Assembly (NCBI GenBank): GCA_001414345.1
Contig: LLCB01000025.1
Span: 124,001 to 188,000, forward strand
Source of the DNA: Hymenoscyphus infarciens
Lineage: Eukaryota > Ascomycota > Leotiomycetes > Helotiales > Helotiaceae
DNA length: 64,000 nucleotides
Reading direction: 5' to 3'
Shown here: positions 1 through 10,576 of the stretch, in pieces
Layout: every line of letters begins with the position of its first letter
Position numbering within the stretch: the stretch's first letter is position 1
Position numbers and translations under genes: made by a program
Notes under the pieces: generated by a model
The model's input: only the letters and a program-made list of their open reading frames with translations
What the model was told of the DNA's origin: nothing
Database searches by the model: none

Positions 1-2
1 AT

Positions 3-705
3 TTGACCCTCTTCGGGGGTGCCTATCACCATGAGGGTCCTTACGACGCAACCTTGATTTCCCGTAATCGGACTTTCAAGAACTCCCCTGTTGCTGCAGT
101 CCACAACTCAAATGCAGAAGCATTGAGAGCTACGCCCGCAGAAAACATCCGGGATGCCCTCGATAAACACGTTCCTCTATCCGGTGTTGCTGTCATTCCA
201 CCGGGAATGGCGGGACTAGACGGGAAAGTGATGCATTACGAAGAGGGCGCGGATTTGATGCGAGAGCCTGGAGCAGGAGGCGGTGCTTACAAGCGGTGGG
301 ATCATATTGTACGTTTCTTCCCCTGTAAAACTCGCTTTCAATACTGACAGAAAACAGAAATACCTACCCGAAGATCTCAAAGGCAAGGGCGAACCATCTT
401 ACTCGATTGAGAAGAATCTGAAGAAAGATAAACACGTCTCCCGTCACCGAGGACAATCCGTCGGCGAAAGCAGCAGCTACGAAATGCAACCTCAACGTCT
501 CCGACCGGGCATGTCACATCAACGAAGTGTCAGCGGGAATAACGTTAATGATTTCCGACGGGGTGAGCAATTCCATTCTGCGGATTATTATGGGAATGGG
601 GAGGGGAGTAGTAGTCGTGGGGGATTGGGCGAGGGATTGAAGAAACGATTTGGAAGTTTTAGGAAGGGGAAGAAGAATTCGGAGGTTAAGACTGCGGAGA
701 TTTGA
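3..705 (+). CDS. pal1: Pal1-family cell morphology protein, 3' part only
   Basis: This is the C-terminal part of a Pal1-like protein; its 5' end lies outside the window. Two exons are read, 3-308 and 358-705, with a 49-bp phase-0 intron (GTACGT..CAG). The visible protein is about 217 residues. Recognition rests on the conserved block beginning TLFGGAYHHEGPYDATL, then NAEALRATPAENIRDAL, HVPLSGVAVIPPGM, the acidic YEEGADLMRE and, across the splice, KGKGEPSYSIEK. The tail after that is basic and Ser/Gly-rich, poorly conserved and probably disordered. In fission yeast Pal1 is a membrane-associated factor at growing tips and septa, linked to endocytic coat proteins and needed for cylindrical cell shape; the same role is inferred here. 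The sequence TTG at position 3 is not a start, only the first complete codon. Confidence 0.9.
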
Positions 706-1289
706 AGAATGCGGAAGGGGAAACGAAATGTTACCATGGAACGAATATACCTTAAAATAGATGGAGGGATTGGGCATTGGAATCGGAGGGAAAACCATAA
801 CGGAAATAGGAATGAATGGTAACTGTATAATATGGATAATGGAGGTATGAAGATAGAATTTGAACTTCTTTTTTTAACATCACAACTTGCCTGTTGCTTC
901 GGTTTCCCTATGGTCTTGTGCTCATGGTCTGGGTTTCGGGAGGTTAGTGGACCGCCGTCGTACCTGCCTCACGAGCTCATTGTTGCAACTCTTTGGGGTA
1001 ATTGGAGGCATTTAACCTAGATGGTTAGGAGGATTTGGAATAAATAACCTAGATCATTTTCGAATAAGTACTTGATTTATTTCAAGGACGTTGGAACCAT
1101 GTAATGAGAGATTACTGCCGCGTTGTTTCGAGCATCGCGACTCTGAGAAGATCGTGGGAAAATTACTCAGGTTGACGGGCGGGGGTTTGCGTGCAATTTT
1201 TTACTTATCAGCGAATTACGGAGTACCTAGGTAAGCCAAGGAACGAGGTAAAGCCATGGATGGATGTTTGGGGGGCTGAAATGGGTAGG

Positions 1290-1640
1290 TAAATGTGGAG
1301 TAAGCTTTCGGATGTTGGGTAAGGGGTTAAGGGGTTAGATGTTAGTTAGATAGGTATTGAGTGAGCTTTTCATTGTCGAGTAAAGGGTTAGATATTGAGT
1401 GAGCTGTCAAATGTTGGGTAAGCTAGAGAATGGCTGGTAAGCTGAATAAACGTTAGCTTACTTGTAACTTCTTCTTTTTGTTTCTTGGCCTCTAAGCTAA
1501 GTTTTATTTTATCGAGTAAGCTACTAAAGGACGAGTAAGCTATTAAATGTTTAGAGAATAAATTGTTAATTGAGAGGTTATCTATTAAGTTACTCGTAGC
1601 TTACTCACGGTTTACTTATAGTTTACACGCGATATAAAAA
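1290..1640. repeat. Cluster 1 of the GTAAGCT dispersed repeat
   Basis: About ten degenerate copies of GAGTAAGCT / GTAAGCT occur irregularly, e.g. near 1299, 1418, 1437, 1515 and 1536, with the reverse complement AGCTTACTC near 1455 and 1600. Spacing is uneven, roughly 15-60 bases, so this is not a simple tandem array. Similar clusters lie at 2150-2340, 24.8-25.3 kb and 30.29-30.48 kb. Confidence 0.6.
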
Positions 1641-1865
1641 TCGAAGTAGTAAAATAGGTATGGAACTTGATTACCTATATCTTCTGGTCTGAAATTCATG
1701 GGCCCTGTTCTCGCGTCGTTTCTCGGAATTGCGGGGAAGTGGGGTGCTTACGAGCTCACGATGAAGTTGTAGTTAATAAATGTCTCTCGTTGTCTTAGGT
1801 ACCTTTTTGGGATTATCAGATAATATGAAGTCTTGGCCTTGATTGTTGGGTGGGATGATATTGGG

Positions 1866-1893
1866 TTTTTTTTTTTTTTTTTTTTTTTTTTTT
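1866..1893. repeat. Poly(T) tract of 28 bases
   Basis: An uninterrupted run of 28 T. Its length may be affected by sequencing or assembly error. It could be the poly(A) tail remnant of a reverse-transcribed insertion in minus orientation, but no retrotransposon body or target duplication was recognised next to it. Confidence 0.8.
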
Positions 1894-2149
1894 GCATTGG
1901 TTGGACAGGAGAAACAGGACTCATGTGTTTTAAATTGTTTTAGCCCATTTAAGGGGTGTAAGAGGGGAAGTTTTTTACGTCCCCGTAGAGCTTGCTTTTG
2001 GGGGTTGGGGATGATCATAGGTACCTAGTGAGAGAAGGGTGGGACGGGATGGGGGAGATTGGTGGTGAGAAGGGTTTTGGGGGGTTTTTTAGAGGCCGTT
2101 TGAAGGATAAGGGATTTGTAGCAAGGTTGCATATAGAGGTGGAGTGAGG

Positions 2150-2340
2150 AGTTACTTATAGGTTGTTGATTTACTCGTGAATTGATGGGTAGGTTACTTG
2201 CCAGTTGACGAGTAAGCTAATCAACGTTTGGGGGCCAAAAAGAAAGTCATGAGTAACCCAGTATTTGACAGGTAAACCATAAGAAGCTGAGTAAGCTATG
2301 TGTTACTCACGATTTAACGAGTTGCTCAAGCGTGCTCGTC
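2150..2340. repeat. Cluster 2 of the GTAAGCT dispersed repeat
   Basis: Further GAGTAAGCT-like words (near 2210 and 2290) mixed with related GTTACTC / GGTAAACC variants. Same character as the cluster at 1290-1640. Confidence 0.5.
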
Positions 2341-5300
2341 AAGTGGGGGTATGCACGAGGAAACGAGGAAACCAAATCGGCGCAGCAAATATCTCTAATA
2401 CGCTATCTAGCCAGCATTCTTCTCCCTTCCCTTTTCGTTAACATCCCTTCTTGTATCGTGGGGTTTCTCATAGGATGCTAGTGGTTGTCGTAGCGTAATA
2501 TGGTGTTGTAAAGGTACGACGTGTTGAATCCGTGGTTACTGTTGTTGTCTAGTATTGTCACATTTATTCATTAGCCTACATTATTGAACCTGTGAAGTTC
2601 CGGATTTCAATCGCTCGATCAAGAAAGAGCGAAATGGAAAAGGGGGAGGGGGGAAAGGGAAGGGAATGATATATACCACAGTACTAATCCACTTCGTAGA
2701 AGTCCCCGTTGTGGTAATAACTGTCAAGGGGTATGCGGAGATGATTACGCATGAACAGCCCGCGGAAAGGTAATAGTATGATGCCCAAGAGTAGGTTGTC
2801 AGGTAATCTGGGATGTTTTTTATTTCACGATTTTCGAGGGGAGAAGCTGTGATTAATGGCTCTGAGGGTTGGGTTGAGCTCGGGATGGAGAGACTGGGTG
2901 TGGATCCTGAGGTTGGTTCGATTTGTATCTGTCGCTTCTTTACTTGAAGGGCTTTTGAAAGGGCAGTTGGTTGGGGTGTGCAGAGGTCCTGGGGTTTGTG
3001 AGTTGGTTTCTTCTGGTTGTTGTTCATGATAGGGAGAGAGAAATGTACGATTTACAGGTAACCAAATCTGACAATTCCTATCATACCATGCAGGCCACTG
3101 AGGTACAAATTCCGGATTCGGCTCTGCTCTTGTGCCATTCTCGCCTAGATTTTCGCGGAAGAGGGAGCGTGGTTTCGGGCTCCCGGGTGGGTTGGTGCCT
3201 TCTAGTAGGAATGCTGGAATTTCAAAAGATCAGTTTTATTGCTCTCGTCTCATTTCTTCTTCTTCTTCTTCACCTCTCTTCTCCGCGAAAAGATGAAAAG
3301 AAATATCTCACAATGACAATCCGACCTCGCAACACAAAGTTCATGGCATTCAGATTCAGTTACATATGCGTAAGCCGTAGACCCCGATTCAGGGTTGTAA
3401 ATTTGGTTCATAACCTGAGGCGAGATTACGATAAGTCCGCAAATTGGATTTGCTGATGGGAGTGGACAGTAGACGGTGAATGTTGGTGAGCTTTTTTATC
3501 ATTATTAGATTTGACAAGAGCTGGAGGGAAAAGGTGGCGAGGGGAAGTGGAAGTACCTTGAATCAGTAATCGTTGTTGTATGTGGGATTGTGGATGTCTT
3601 TGTTGATGTCGAGGTCCCGGTTGAAGTTACGGGAATCTCATGGAAGGTCGTTTGTTGGAGGAGGGACGAGCAGAAATTTGTTGGTGTGTAGGAGGGGGGA
3701 GATGATGTTGCTGGTCTGTTTGTTCAGTACCTAGCAAAAGGCACGATCGACGAGAATGAAAGTTGTTGGGATGAACACTTACGGATTTAGGATGGTACTT
3801 GAAACGGTCCAGACATAGTATGGCGAGGTACATTCTGCGCGCTTGGTAGTTGAAGTGCCATCTTATCAAGGGTGTGTAGTATATACCTGGTCCCTTTGTC
3901 CAAGCTGATATTGGGACCGCAAAGCAGAATGCCACAAGAATCTGAAGCGAAAACATAGAAAGGGGTTCCTAAAAGCACTTTCTTGAAACTGAAGGTATTA
4001 CTGTCGTCTTTTTCAAGTATCAAAAACAAGAATCTTACAACACCATGACTATCGGGGAACAGCTTATACACTTACCCTCCCTCCACTTTTCCACAAAATC
4101 TGCCCCCATGTTCTTACCAACCACTTTAATAGACCTTGGGGAATTTGAATTGTTGTCCTAAACGTAGATCACGTTATGGCAATATTTCGTCGTAGTCATG
4201 GTACTTGATCCTGCGTGTATGTATTTAGCCTGCCACTGCATCATTGCTAAAGAAGCGGGCAACCAAACACCGACCAATTAAAGATGGCAAATATAATGGA
4301 GGAAAGCAAGCATAAGTTCATTTGGCAGGTTGACAAATAATTGAGTAAAGATTGGGCACCTGGAGATAGTCCTTCCGTTGAGGTTAATGCCTCGGTAAGT
4401 GCCAAGAGAGGATTCTTGCTACCTTCCCAAGTTACGAAAAGGGATTGATTTGACATGGGCTAGAAGTGGGTTTGTTACCGTGCCGAGATGAAGGGGGTTG
4501 ATTAGAGGAGTTAATAGGTGTTGTCGTATATGCAAGAGGTCTCTGGTTTAGATCGAGAAGATATAATAGAATTGTGATAGGTCACGGACAACTTTCAGAG
4601 AGACTTGACTTCAAGGAAAAAACTTAACAATAATTCCAGAAAAATATTTAATTATATCGAGATCACGACCGTGGCTTCTTCCGTTTTTGGATCCCAACTC
4701 TTTATGGTTGAAAGAGTTGCTGTGCCTCTCTAGCCCAGTACCCACCGCAAAATACTGAACGGGACACCTTTGCTTATCTGTGTCCATGTACGCCTGGACA
4801 TACAGTTATAATAATTCAAGAACCTTTGGGGTGATAAAAGGAGCCAATGAGAGTGTGCCACTGGCATCAGTATGTCTCAAAAGTCCTAGACAAATTTGCA
4901 GTTTTAACATACACACTGTTTAAGTCTTTTTAAAGCTTTGCTTGAATCGAAAAGAGAGTCCCAAAGGGCATATGCAAGTTGACTATCAAAAGAAGATGTC
5001 GGCCTTCGCTTCTTAAACCTCCCTCGTCCAAGAAAGCTCTATTTTCCAAGATCGTTGTTCCAACAAAGTTCATATTTAGACATGGGCGAACGGGAGGTGG
5101 AGTGAATGTGCTGGAGTGGGAAGTCTCCGCCGATGGTGTAAATCTAAATAATCGACCCTCCCCCCCCCGGTATCCTACTTTTTTGCTTCATGATTCTACA
5201 GGCAGTCTTCGAGATCTTATATTTACATTTTGCGAACCCAGAGGAACCTGACAAGATACCACTTTTTCCTCTAAAAGTTTTGTTACTCAAGGTCTCAGAT

Positions 5301-5639
5301 AGTGCAACACTCCCTTTCTCCTAATCCCCTCGTATATTTATCCGAGAATTGGTAGCACAAAAGAAGGGGGTTGACGGAAAGTCTCACTTCACCACCACCC
5401 AATCAAGATAACATCGGAATACCGCGGTGAAAAGAATTACATCAGAACCATTCATATTAGTGAATAGTGAAAAGAAAGCAAAAAGCAATTGTTGCACCCA
5501 AAATGTCGCAGGCCACGAGATCGCTAATGATTGGCCCCGCCACGGCTTACTTGGGATGTACCGCTTTCCGCCCCCATCACAAACTTCAAACTCTACATCA
5601 CCATCCTCAACCAACATCACCATCGCCATTCCATTCAAA

Positions 5640-6947
5640 ATGGAGGAAACCGAGGAGAATCGAATTCCAATAGAGGAAGACTCTTTCAACGACTCGAATT
5701 TCGCATCGCCACCAAAGCTGGCCACATTTGCCGGGCGGCTCGACTTATCCTCATTCTCACTTTCATCTACATCGGCAAAAAATGAGTTAACGTCTCCAAG
5801 CAAGAAAAGTCCACGAATTGTTCTTTCTCCTTTGCGACCAACTGGATCTACTCAACAGACCGAAGTCAATACCGCATCTCTCCAATTGATAAATCCTCCA
5901 AGTCGGTCTTCAGCGACTTCACCACCCGTTCGCAAAAGTCCACGACATGTCACACCCAGGTCACGATCCGTCAAATTAGAAGACGATGAAACAGCGTCTC
6001 CATATATTGGAAGTGTTGGAGGTCTTACTCCAGATTCTGCGGTACTCTTGACTCCATCCGGCCGCAAACGCAAGACAACAAACGACATCGCGACACCAAG
6101 CAAGAGAAAGGGTTCCCCGAGAAAGAAGAAAAGCTCACCATCTAAATATGCCGACCCATCAACATATGCGCACCTCTCACCAATCCCGGACATCGTTGGG
6201 CCCTCTATGATACTTCTCTTTATTGGTCTTAATCCAGGTGTAATGACCGCCACTGCTGGACACATGTATTCACACCCCACCAACCATTTCTGGAAGTTTG
6301 TATTCAATTCAGGAATCACTTCCCGTCTTCTGAAGCCCGAAGAAGATAGGGATTTGCTCGTTGATTGGGGTTGTGGGAACACGAATATCGTCGAGAGGCC
6401 TTCGAGAAATGGCGCTGAGTTGAGTAAGAAGGAAATGGATGCCAATGTGGTTACTCTAGAGGCAAAGGTCGCGAAGTGGAGACCAGAATGTGTTTGTATT
6501 GTTGGGAAGAGTGTCTGGGAGAGTATCTTTCGGGTTAAGAAGGGCAGAGCTTTGAAGAAGGGGGAGTTTGCTTATGGGTGGCAAGAGGAGATGATGGGAG
6601 TTGTGACGGCTGATGGCAATGAGGAGAGTGAGGGGGTTGAAGGGGCATCTGATGGAAAATCCGACGCCGATGGTTCATCGAGTCCTTGGGAGGGTGCAAG
6701 AGTGTTCGTGGCAACGTCAACAAGCGGTCTGGCTGCTACAGTTCCATATGCAGAGAAACTTGCGAATTGGCAGGAAATCGGGGATTGGGTGAAAGAGAGA
6801 AGAGCGGCAAGAGCTGTTGCTGGTGAAGCACAATCCTCAGTTGCTGTTGCTGTTGCGGAGGATGGCATTTCTGGTGCTCAAACGGCTCTGGAAAATGGCG
6901 TTATTGAAGCTGTGGAAATTAAGATTGAAGTAGCGAGCACAACCTAA
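5640..6947 (+). CDS. G/T(U)-mismatch DNA glycosylase (TDG/Mug family)
   Basis: A 435-residue single-exon protein of the uracil-DNA glycosylase superfamily. It should remove thymine or uracil from G:T and G:U mispairs in the nucleus, starting base excision repair. Residues 1-185 are a Ser/Pro/Lys-rich, probably disordered and DNA-binding tail with repeated SPxK-like patches. The catalytic core starts near residue 188: GLNPG at 196-200 supplies the Asn that positions the attacking water (GINPG in Mug and TDG), followed by HPTNHFW from 212. The minor-groove loop equivalent is VATSTSGL at 357-364. A non-conserved acidic Gly/Ser insertion lies just before it (about 325-350). The start was set at ATG 5640 because of its good context (A at -3, G at +4); an upstream in-frame ATG at 5556 is possible, and the frame stays open further upstream without another ATG. 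The exact substrate is inferred. Confidence 0.87.
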   Translation: MEETEENRIPIEEDSFNDSNFASPPKLATFAGRLDLSSFSLSSTSAKNELTSPSKKSPRIVLSPLRPTGSTQQTEVNTASLQLINPPSRSSATSPPVRKSPRHVTPRSRSVKLEDDETASPYIGSVGGLTPDSAVLLTPSGRKRKTTNDIATPSKRKGSPRKKKSSPSKYADPSTYAHLSPIPDIVGPSMILLFIGLNPGVMTATAGHMYSHPTNHFWKFVFNSGITSRLLKPEEDRDLLVDWGCGNTNIVERPSRNGAELSKKEMDANVVTLEAKVAKWRPECVCIVGKSVWESIFRVKKGRALKKGEFAYGWQEEMMGVVTADGNEESEGVEGASDGKSDADGSSSPWEGARVFVATSTSGLAATVPYAEKLANWQEIGDWVKERRAARAVAGEAQSSVAVAVAEDGISGAQTALENGVIEAVEIKIEVASTT

Positions 6948-7291
6948 CGCGGATACAATGTTGTAAATGTGCTAACGAGATTTCAAGATGCTATCAAGTA
7001 GATGCAGTAATTTTTAGCTCTCAATGAGGATACAGACAATTTATTGTTGCGTGTTTTTGAAATGATAATCCAGGAAAAATCCGAAGTATTGAGGAGAGTC
7101 CAGTCGATTCAAATCCGATTCTCTCGGGGATATACTCGTTACTAACTTAAGAAATGGTTTGTATGTAGAGGCCTCGTTGGAATTCAAAGACTGCTTTATT
7201 TCAAGTGTTTCACTCTCAATTCAGCGATTCCTTCTTTTGAGATTTGTAGGGACGATTGACTCCAATTCCACATCCTGAAATTCTTGTTCTG
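6948..7291. other. Spacer downstream of the glycosylase gene
   Basis: Presumed 3' UTR of the glycosylase followed by a promoter for what comes next. No domain, repeat or RNA gene is seen. Confidence 0.5.
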
Positions 7292-7498
7292 ATGGTGTGT
7301 CTGGCTAAATCGGCCCTAGCACAGATGGCCGAATCGGAAGGCGATTTCGCAGCGGTGAATGACCACAAAAAGCAATATAAGCTGCGTAGACGGGATTTCC
7401 AGATGGCGGAGAAAGTCAAGGCAAGTGATGTGTACCTGAGTGAGACGTTGCTACCGGGTATGAAGGAGAAAAAGGAACTCGTGAATCGTAACCAATAA
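7292..7498 (+). CDS. Small hypothetical protein or exon, 68 aa
   Basis: An open frame from ATG 7292 with a Lys/Arg/Glu-rich, probably helical protein (…DHKKQYKLRRRDFQ…). The amino-acid make-up looks protein-like rather than random, but no family is recognised and there is no signal peptide or membrane segment. It sits only 240 bases upstream of the UDP-GlcNAc pyrophosphorylase start, so it may be a short independent gene, the last exon of an unseen gene, or chance. Confidence 0.25.
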   Translation: MVCLAKSALAQMAESEGDFAAVNDHKKQYKLRRRDFQMAEKVKASDVYLSETLLPGMKEKKELVNRNQ

Positions 7499-7737
7499 TT
7501 GAGGTGAAGACATTCACGGATCGTGGTGGGCTGAAGACTCTGGAGGGCAGGTCACGACTTTGGTGGGGCATTTCGGGGATTGATCTATATTAAGAACCCC
7601 TGAAGTAGCCTGAACCCGGAAGCAATACAAAAGAGCCTTACCCCTCCATCCACTTCCACTTCTCAAACCACCTACTCGAGTACCAACCTTAGCTTTTGCT
7701 TCAACGATACACGTTATTTGCACCTCAATTGCACATC

Positions 7738-9345
7738 ATGGAAGCAACAAAGAACCTTCTCAACAAAATCCCCGGTGTTGGAGGTAGCAACGATGCTGCC
7801 CCACGAGAACCCTCTGCCAGCGAGCTCCAAGAGCTGAAAGACAAATATGTCAAGGCCAAACAAGACCAAGTCTTTGCATTTTACGACGCCCTCGATTCGG
7901 CAGAGAAGGCCAAACTCTTCGAACAACTCTCTGGCTTCGACCCAGAATATATCAACAAAATCACAGACAAGGCTCTGAACCCACCGAAAGCTCAAGATGC
8001 CGACAAGGAATCACCTCTCGAACCCCTCCCCGAATCTGCCACGGCTAGTATTCTCGATTCGAAGGCTGAAGACTTGGAGAAGTGGTACGAGTCGGGATTG
8101 GACTTGATTGCACAAAACAAAGTCGGTGTCGTGCTCATGGCTGGTGGACAAGGAACGCGATTGGGCAGCTCGGATCCAAAAGGTTGCTTCAACATTGGTC
8201 TTCTGTCGGGAAAATCGCTTTTCCAAATGCAGGGCGAGAGAATAAAGAAGTTGCAGAGTTTGGCACACAAGAAGGCTGGAGGGGATAACAAGATTGTGAT
8301 CCCTTGGTATGTCATGACCAGCGGACCAACAAGAGGCCCTACAGAGAAATACTTTCAGGACAACAACTATTTTGGCCTTCAAAAGGAGAACGTCATTATT
8401 TTCGAGCAGGGTGTTCTGCCTTGTATCTCGAATGAGGGGAAAATCTTGTTAGAGAGCAAGGGAAGAGTGGCTGTGGCTCCAGACGGAAACGGAGGTATTT
8501 ACCAAGCACTTGTCAACTCAGATGTTACTGGTGACATGAAAAAGCGTGGTATCGAACATATCCACGCTTACTGTGTAGACAACTGCTTGGTCAAGGTCGC
8601 CGATCCTGTATTCATCGGATTTTCTGCATCCAAGGATGTTGACATTGCAACCAAGGTTGTCCGAAAGCGAAACGCTACCGAGGCAGTTGGTCTCATTTTG
8701 ATCAAGAATGGCAAACCAGATGTTGTCGAATACTCCGAGATTGACAATGAGGTCGCAGAAGCCTTGGACGCACACCAGCCATCTGATCCAAACGCCCCGC
8801 GGGTATTGAAATTCCGAGCTGCCAATATCGTCAACCACTACTATTCCTTCAGATTCCTAGAATCCATTCCAGAATGGGCGAGCAACCTTCCTCATCACGT
8901 GGCTCGTAAGAAGATTCCTTACGTCAACACCGAGACAGGTGAAACCGTCAAGCCTGAGAAACCCAATGGCATCAAACTCGAGCAATTCGTCTTTGATGTC
9001 TTCCCCATGTTGGAGCTTGCTAAGTTCGGATGCCTCGAAGTCAAGCGCGAGGACGAGTTCTCGCCATTGAAGAATGGAGCTGGCAGCAAGGAGGATAACG
9101 CTGAGACCAGTAAGGCAGATATCATGAACCAAGGACAGCGATGGCTTCAAGCTGCTGGTGCGACTCTTGTCAGCGCCGGAAATGGCGATGGTGTTGAAGT
9201 CTCCCCACTGATCAGCTACGTAAGTTTCCCATTGAGCTACCATACAGCATCGATACTGACAATTCTATAGGGCGGAGAAGGACTTGAAACATTCAAGGGC
9301 AAGACCATCACTACTCCTGTCATTCTGGCATACGAAAAGCCATGA
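7738..9345 (+). CDS. uap1: UDP-N-acetylglucosamine pyrophosphorylase
   Basis: The enzyme makes UDP-GlcNAc from UTP and GlcNAc-1-phosphate in the cytosol, the last step of the hexosamine pathway, feeding chitin synthesis, N-glycosylation and GPI anchors. Exons are 7738-9219 and 9271-9345, joined over a 51-bp phase-0 intron (GTAAGT..TAG), giving 518 residues, normal for eukaryotic UAP1/Qri1. The nucleotidyltransferase signature [17 protein letters not shown] starts at about residue 133, and [11 protein letters not shown] and a uridine-binding region follow. The short second exon encodes the conserved end [11 protein letters not shown]…ILAYEKP. ATG 7738 begins a protein with the expected helical N-terminus; an upstream TTG in frame is ignored. 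All key motifs are intact. It is essential in fungi where tested (established knowledge). Confidence 0.96.
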
Positions 9346-10560
9346 AATGCTCACGTGGTTGAATGAAAGTGGTTATGAAATAGATTATGATATTCGTTCT
9401 AGCGGTCTCCGTCCTCCAGCTCTACGAGAAGCAAGGTATCCAATTTTCGAATGGATCTTGGAGTCTAGATAGACAAAAGCCACTTTGAGCTCTATTCTTC
9501 TTCCTATGAAGTGAAGAGATTCAATTGCCGGATAGATCGTTCCGGAGATTCCGCCTGGTGGCATGCTACCCCATTTTCCAGTGCTGCACTGGGGCGAAGT
9601 TGTATAGCTACAACGACGTCAATAATTGCCAACCACGCTACGTTATCAGTTTGCGAAGTCGCAGCTCCTCTGGTTTTCGTTACTCATCCGGAAGCCCGTC
9701 AAGCCCGTTTTGACCATTCATTTTAGTAGCGAAGTCAGGACGAGTCGCGCACCAGGTACACAACCTGGAATTAAGCAGAACTGCGAAGGCAATAACTACC
9801 GACTTTCAAGCTTCTTCTTCAGTGTCTTGGAATTACTAGAGTTTCGAGATCTATAACTAGATCGTATTTATCACGCTATACCCACTTCACTATAATTTAT
9901 GGTCGGATCTTAGGGTTAGATCTTAGGGGTATGCTTCGTTTGCGGCCCAATAGTCTGCCATCATAGTCTACCTGTACTTGTGCAAGGATACAAACACCAC
10001 TGCCTAACTCGGTGGAATTATTTGAATTATTTCGATGTCATTTACCTCCATAAACTCTTGGCTACCCGCCTCTTTGCAATCTTACAAAAATGGCTCGGTT
10101 CGCCTATCATTTTGCTTTCTTCAATGACGCTGGGGCACATTGGAGGGGGGAAAACAAGGCGCAGCGCTCACGCCAAACGCAAACGGTGCTAGTTCTTTTC
10201 CATTCTCTCCATAAATCCATGACACGATGACTTAAGGCGGTTTTGTTAGGCAATCCGGGGAGCTAGGATCTCGGTATTTTATCTAGTTGTGGCTGCCGTA
10301 ACCGTAAAAGGGTAAATCAATGACTGAATCTGACCTTCAAAGAAGATCAGCTCCCCGCCACAGTCACATACCCTGCTCGGCATATATAACAACGCCTCGC
10401 CGCGGCCTGCGCCCTGACTAAACCTCTGAAACATCAGAGACACCACCGAATTCTGATAAATCGATTGTCTCTCTCCTCCTCTTAATTATTTTCACTCTCG
10501 TCGCACAACATATCTCCTTTGATATTTCCCCCAAGGCTTCTTACACATTTCGCCCTACCT
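9346..10560. other. Intergenic region with the promoter of the next gene
   Basis: No coding region is recognised. The last 200 bases look like a strong fungal promoter: a TATA-like CATATATAAC at 10380-10389 and a CT-rich stretch at about 10465-10500 just upstream of the coding start at 10577. No tRNA or 5S gene was found on inspection. Confidence 0.5.
10380..10500 (+). promoter_or_regulatory. TATA-like box and CT-rich core promoter
   Basis: TATATAA at 10382-10388 followed by a pyrimidine-rich tract at about 10465-10500, the arrangement common in highly expressed filamentous-fungal genes. It lies about 190 to 80 bases upstream of ATG 10577. The transcription start is not known. Confidence 0.45.
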
Positions 10561-10576
10561 ACACACATCACACCCC

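Larger units (their letters stand above)
706..5400. other. Gene-poor spacer of normal base composition
   Basis: No gene is recognised between Pal1 and the DNA glycosylase. Open frames exist (for example 2581-3027 on the minus strand, 148 codons, Pro/Ser/Thr-rich, ATG at 3027) but none shows a familiar domain, convincing codon pattern or spliced continuation. The stretch holds a 28-base T tract and two clusters of a GTAAGCT-type repeat, listed separately. It is not RIP-mutated. A noncoding RNA or a fast-evolving small secreted gene could be hidden here. Confidence 0.5.

Noticed and set aside
2581..3027. 148-codon minus-strand open frame rich in Pro/Ser/Thr
   Set aside because: No known domain, no convincing start or splice context, and the sequence looks like translated intergenic DNA; kept only as a mention in the spacer entry.
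3627..4071. Two overlapping minus-strand frames of about 100 codons
   Set aside because: Different frames over the same DNA, no recognised protein features, no homologous motif in either.
9740..9810. Possible structured RNA (5S-like words such as CAACCTGG)
   Set aside because: Internal control boxes and the terminal pairing of a 5S gene could not be found.
9908..9935. TTAGGGTTAG-like sequence resembling telomeric repeats
   Set aside because: Only about one and a half irregular units, inside ordinary intergenic DNA; not an interstitial telomere array.
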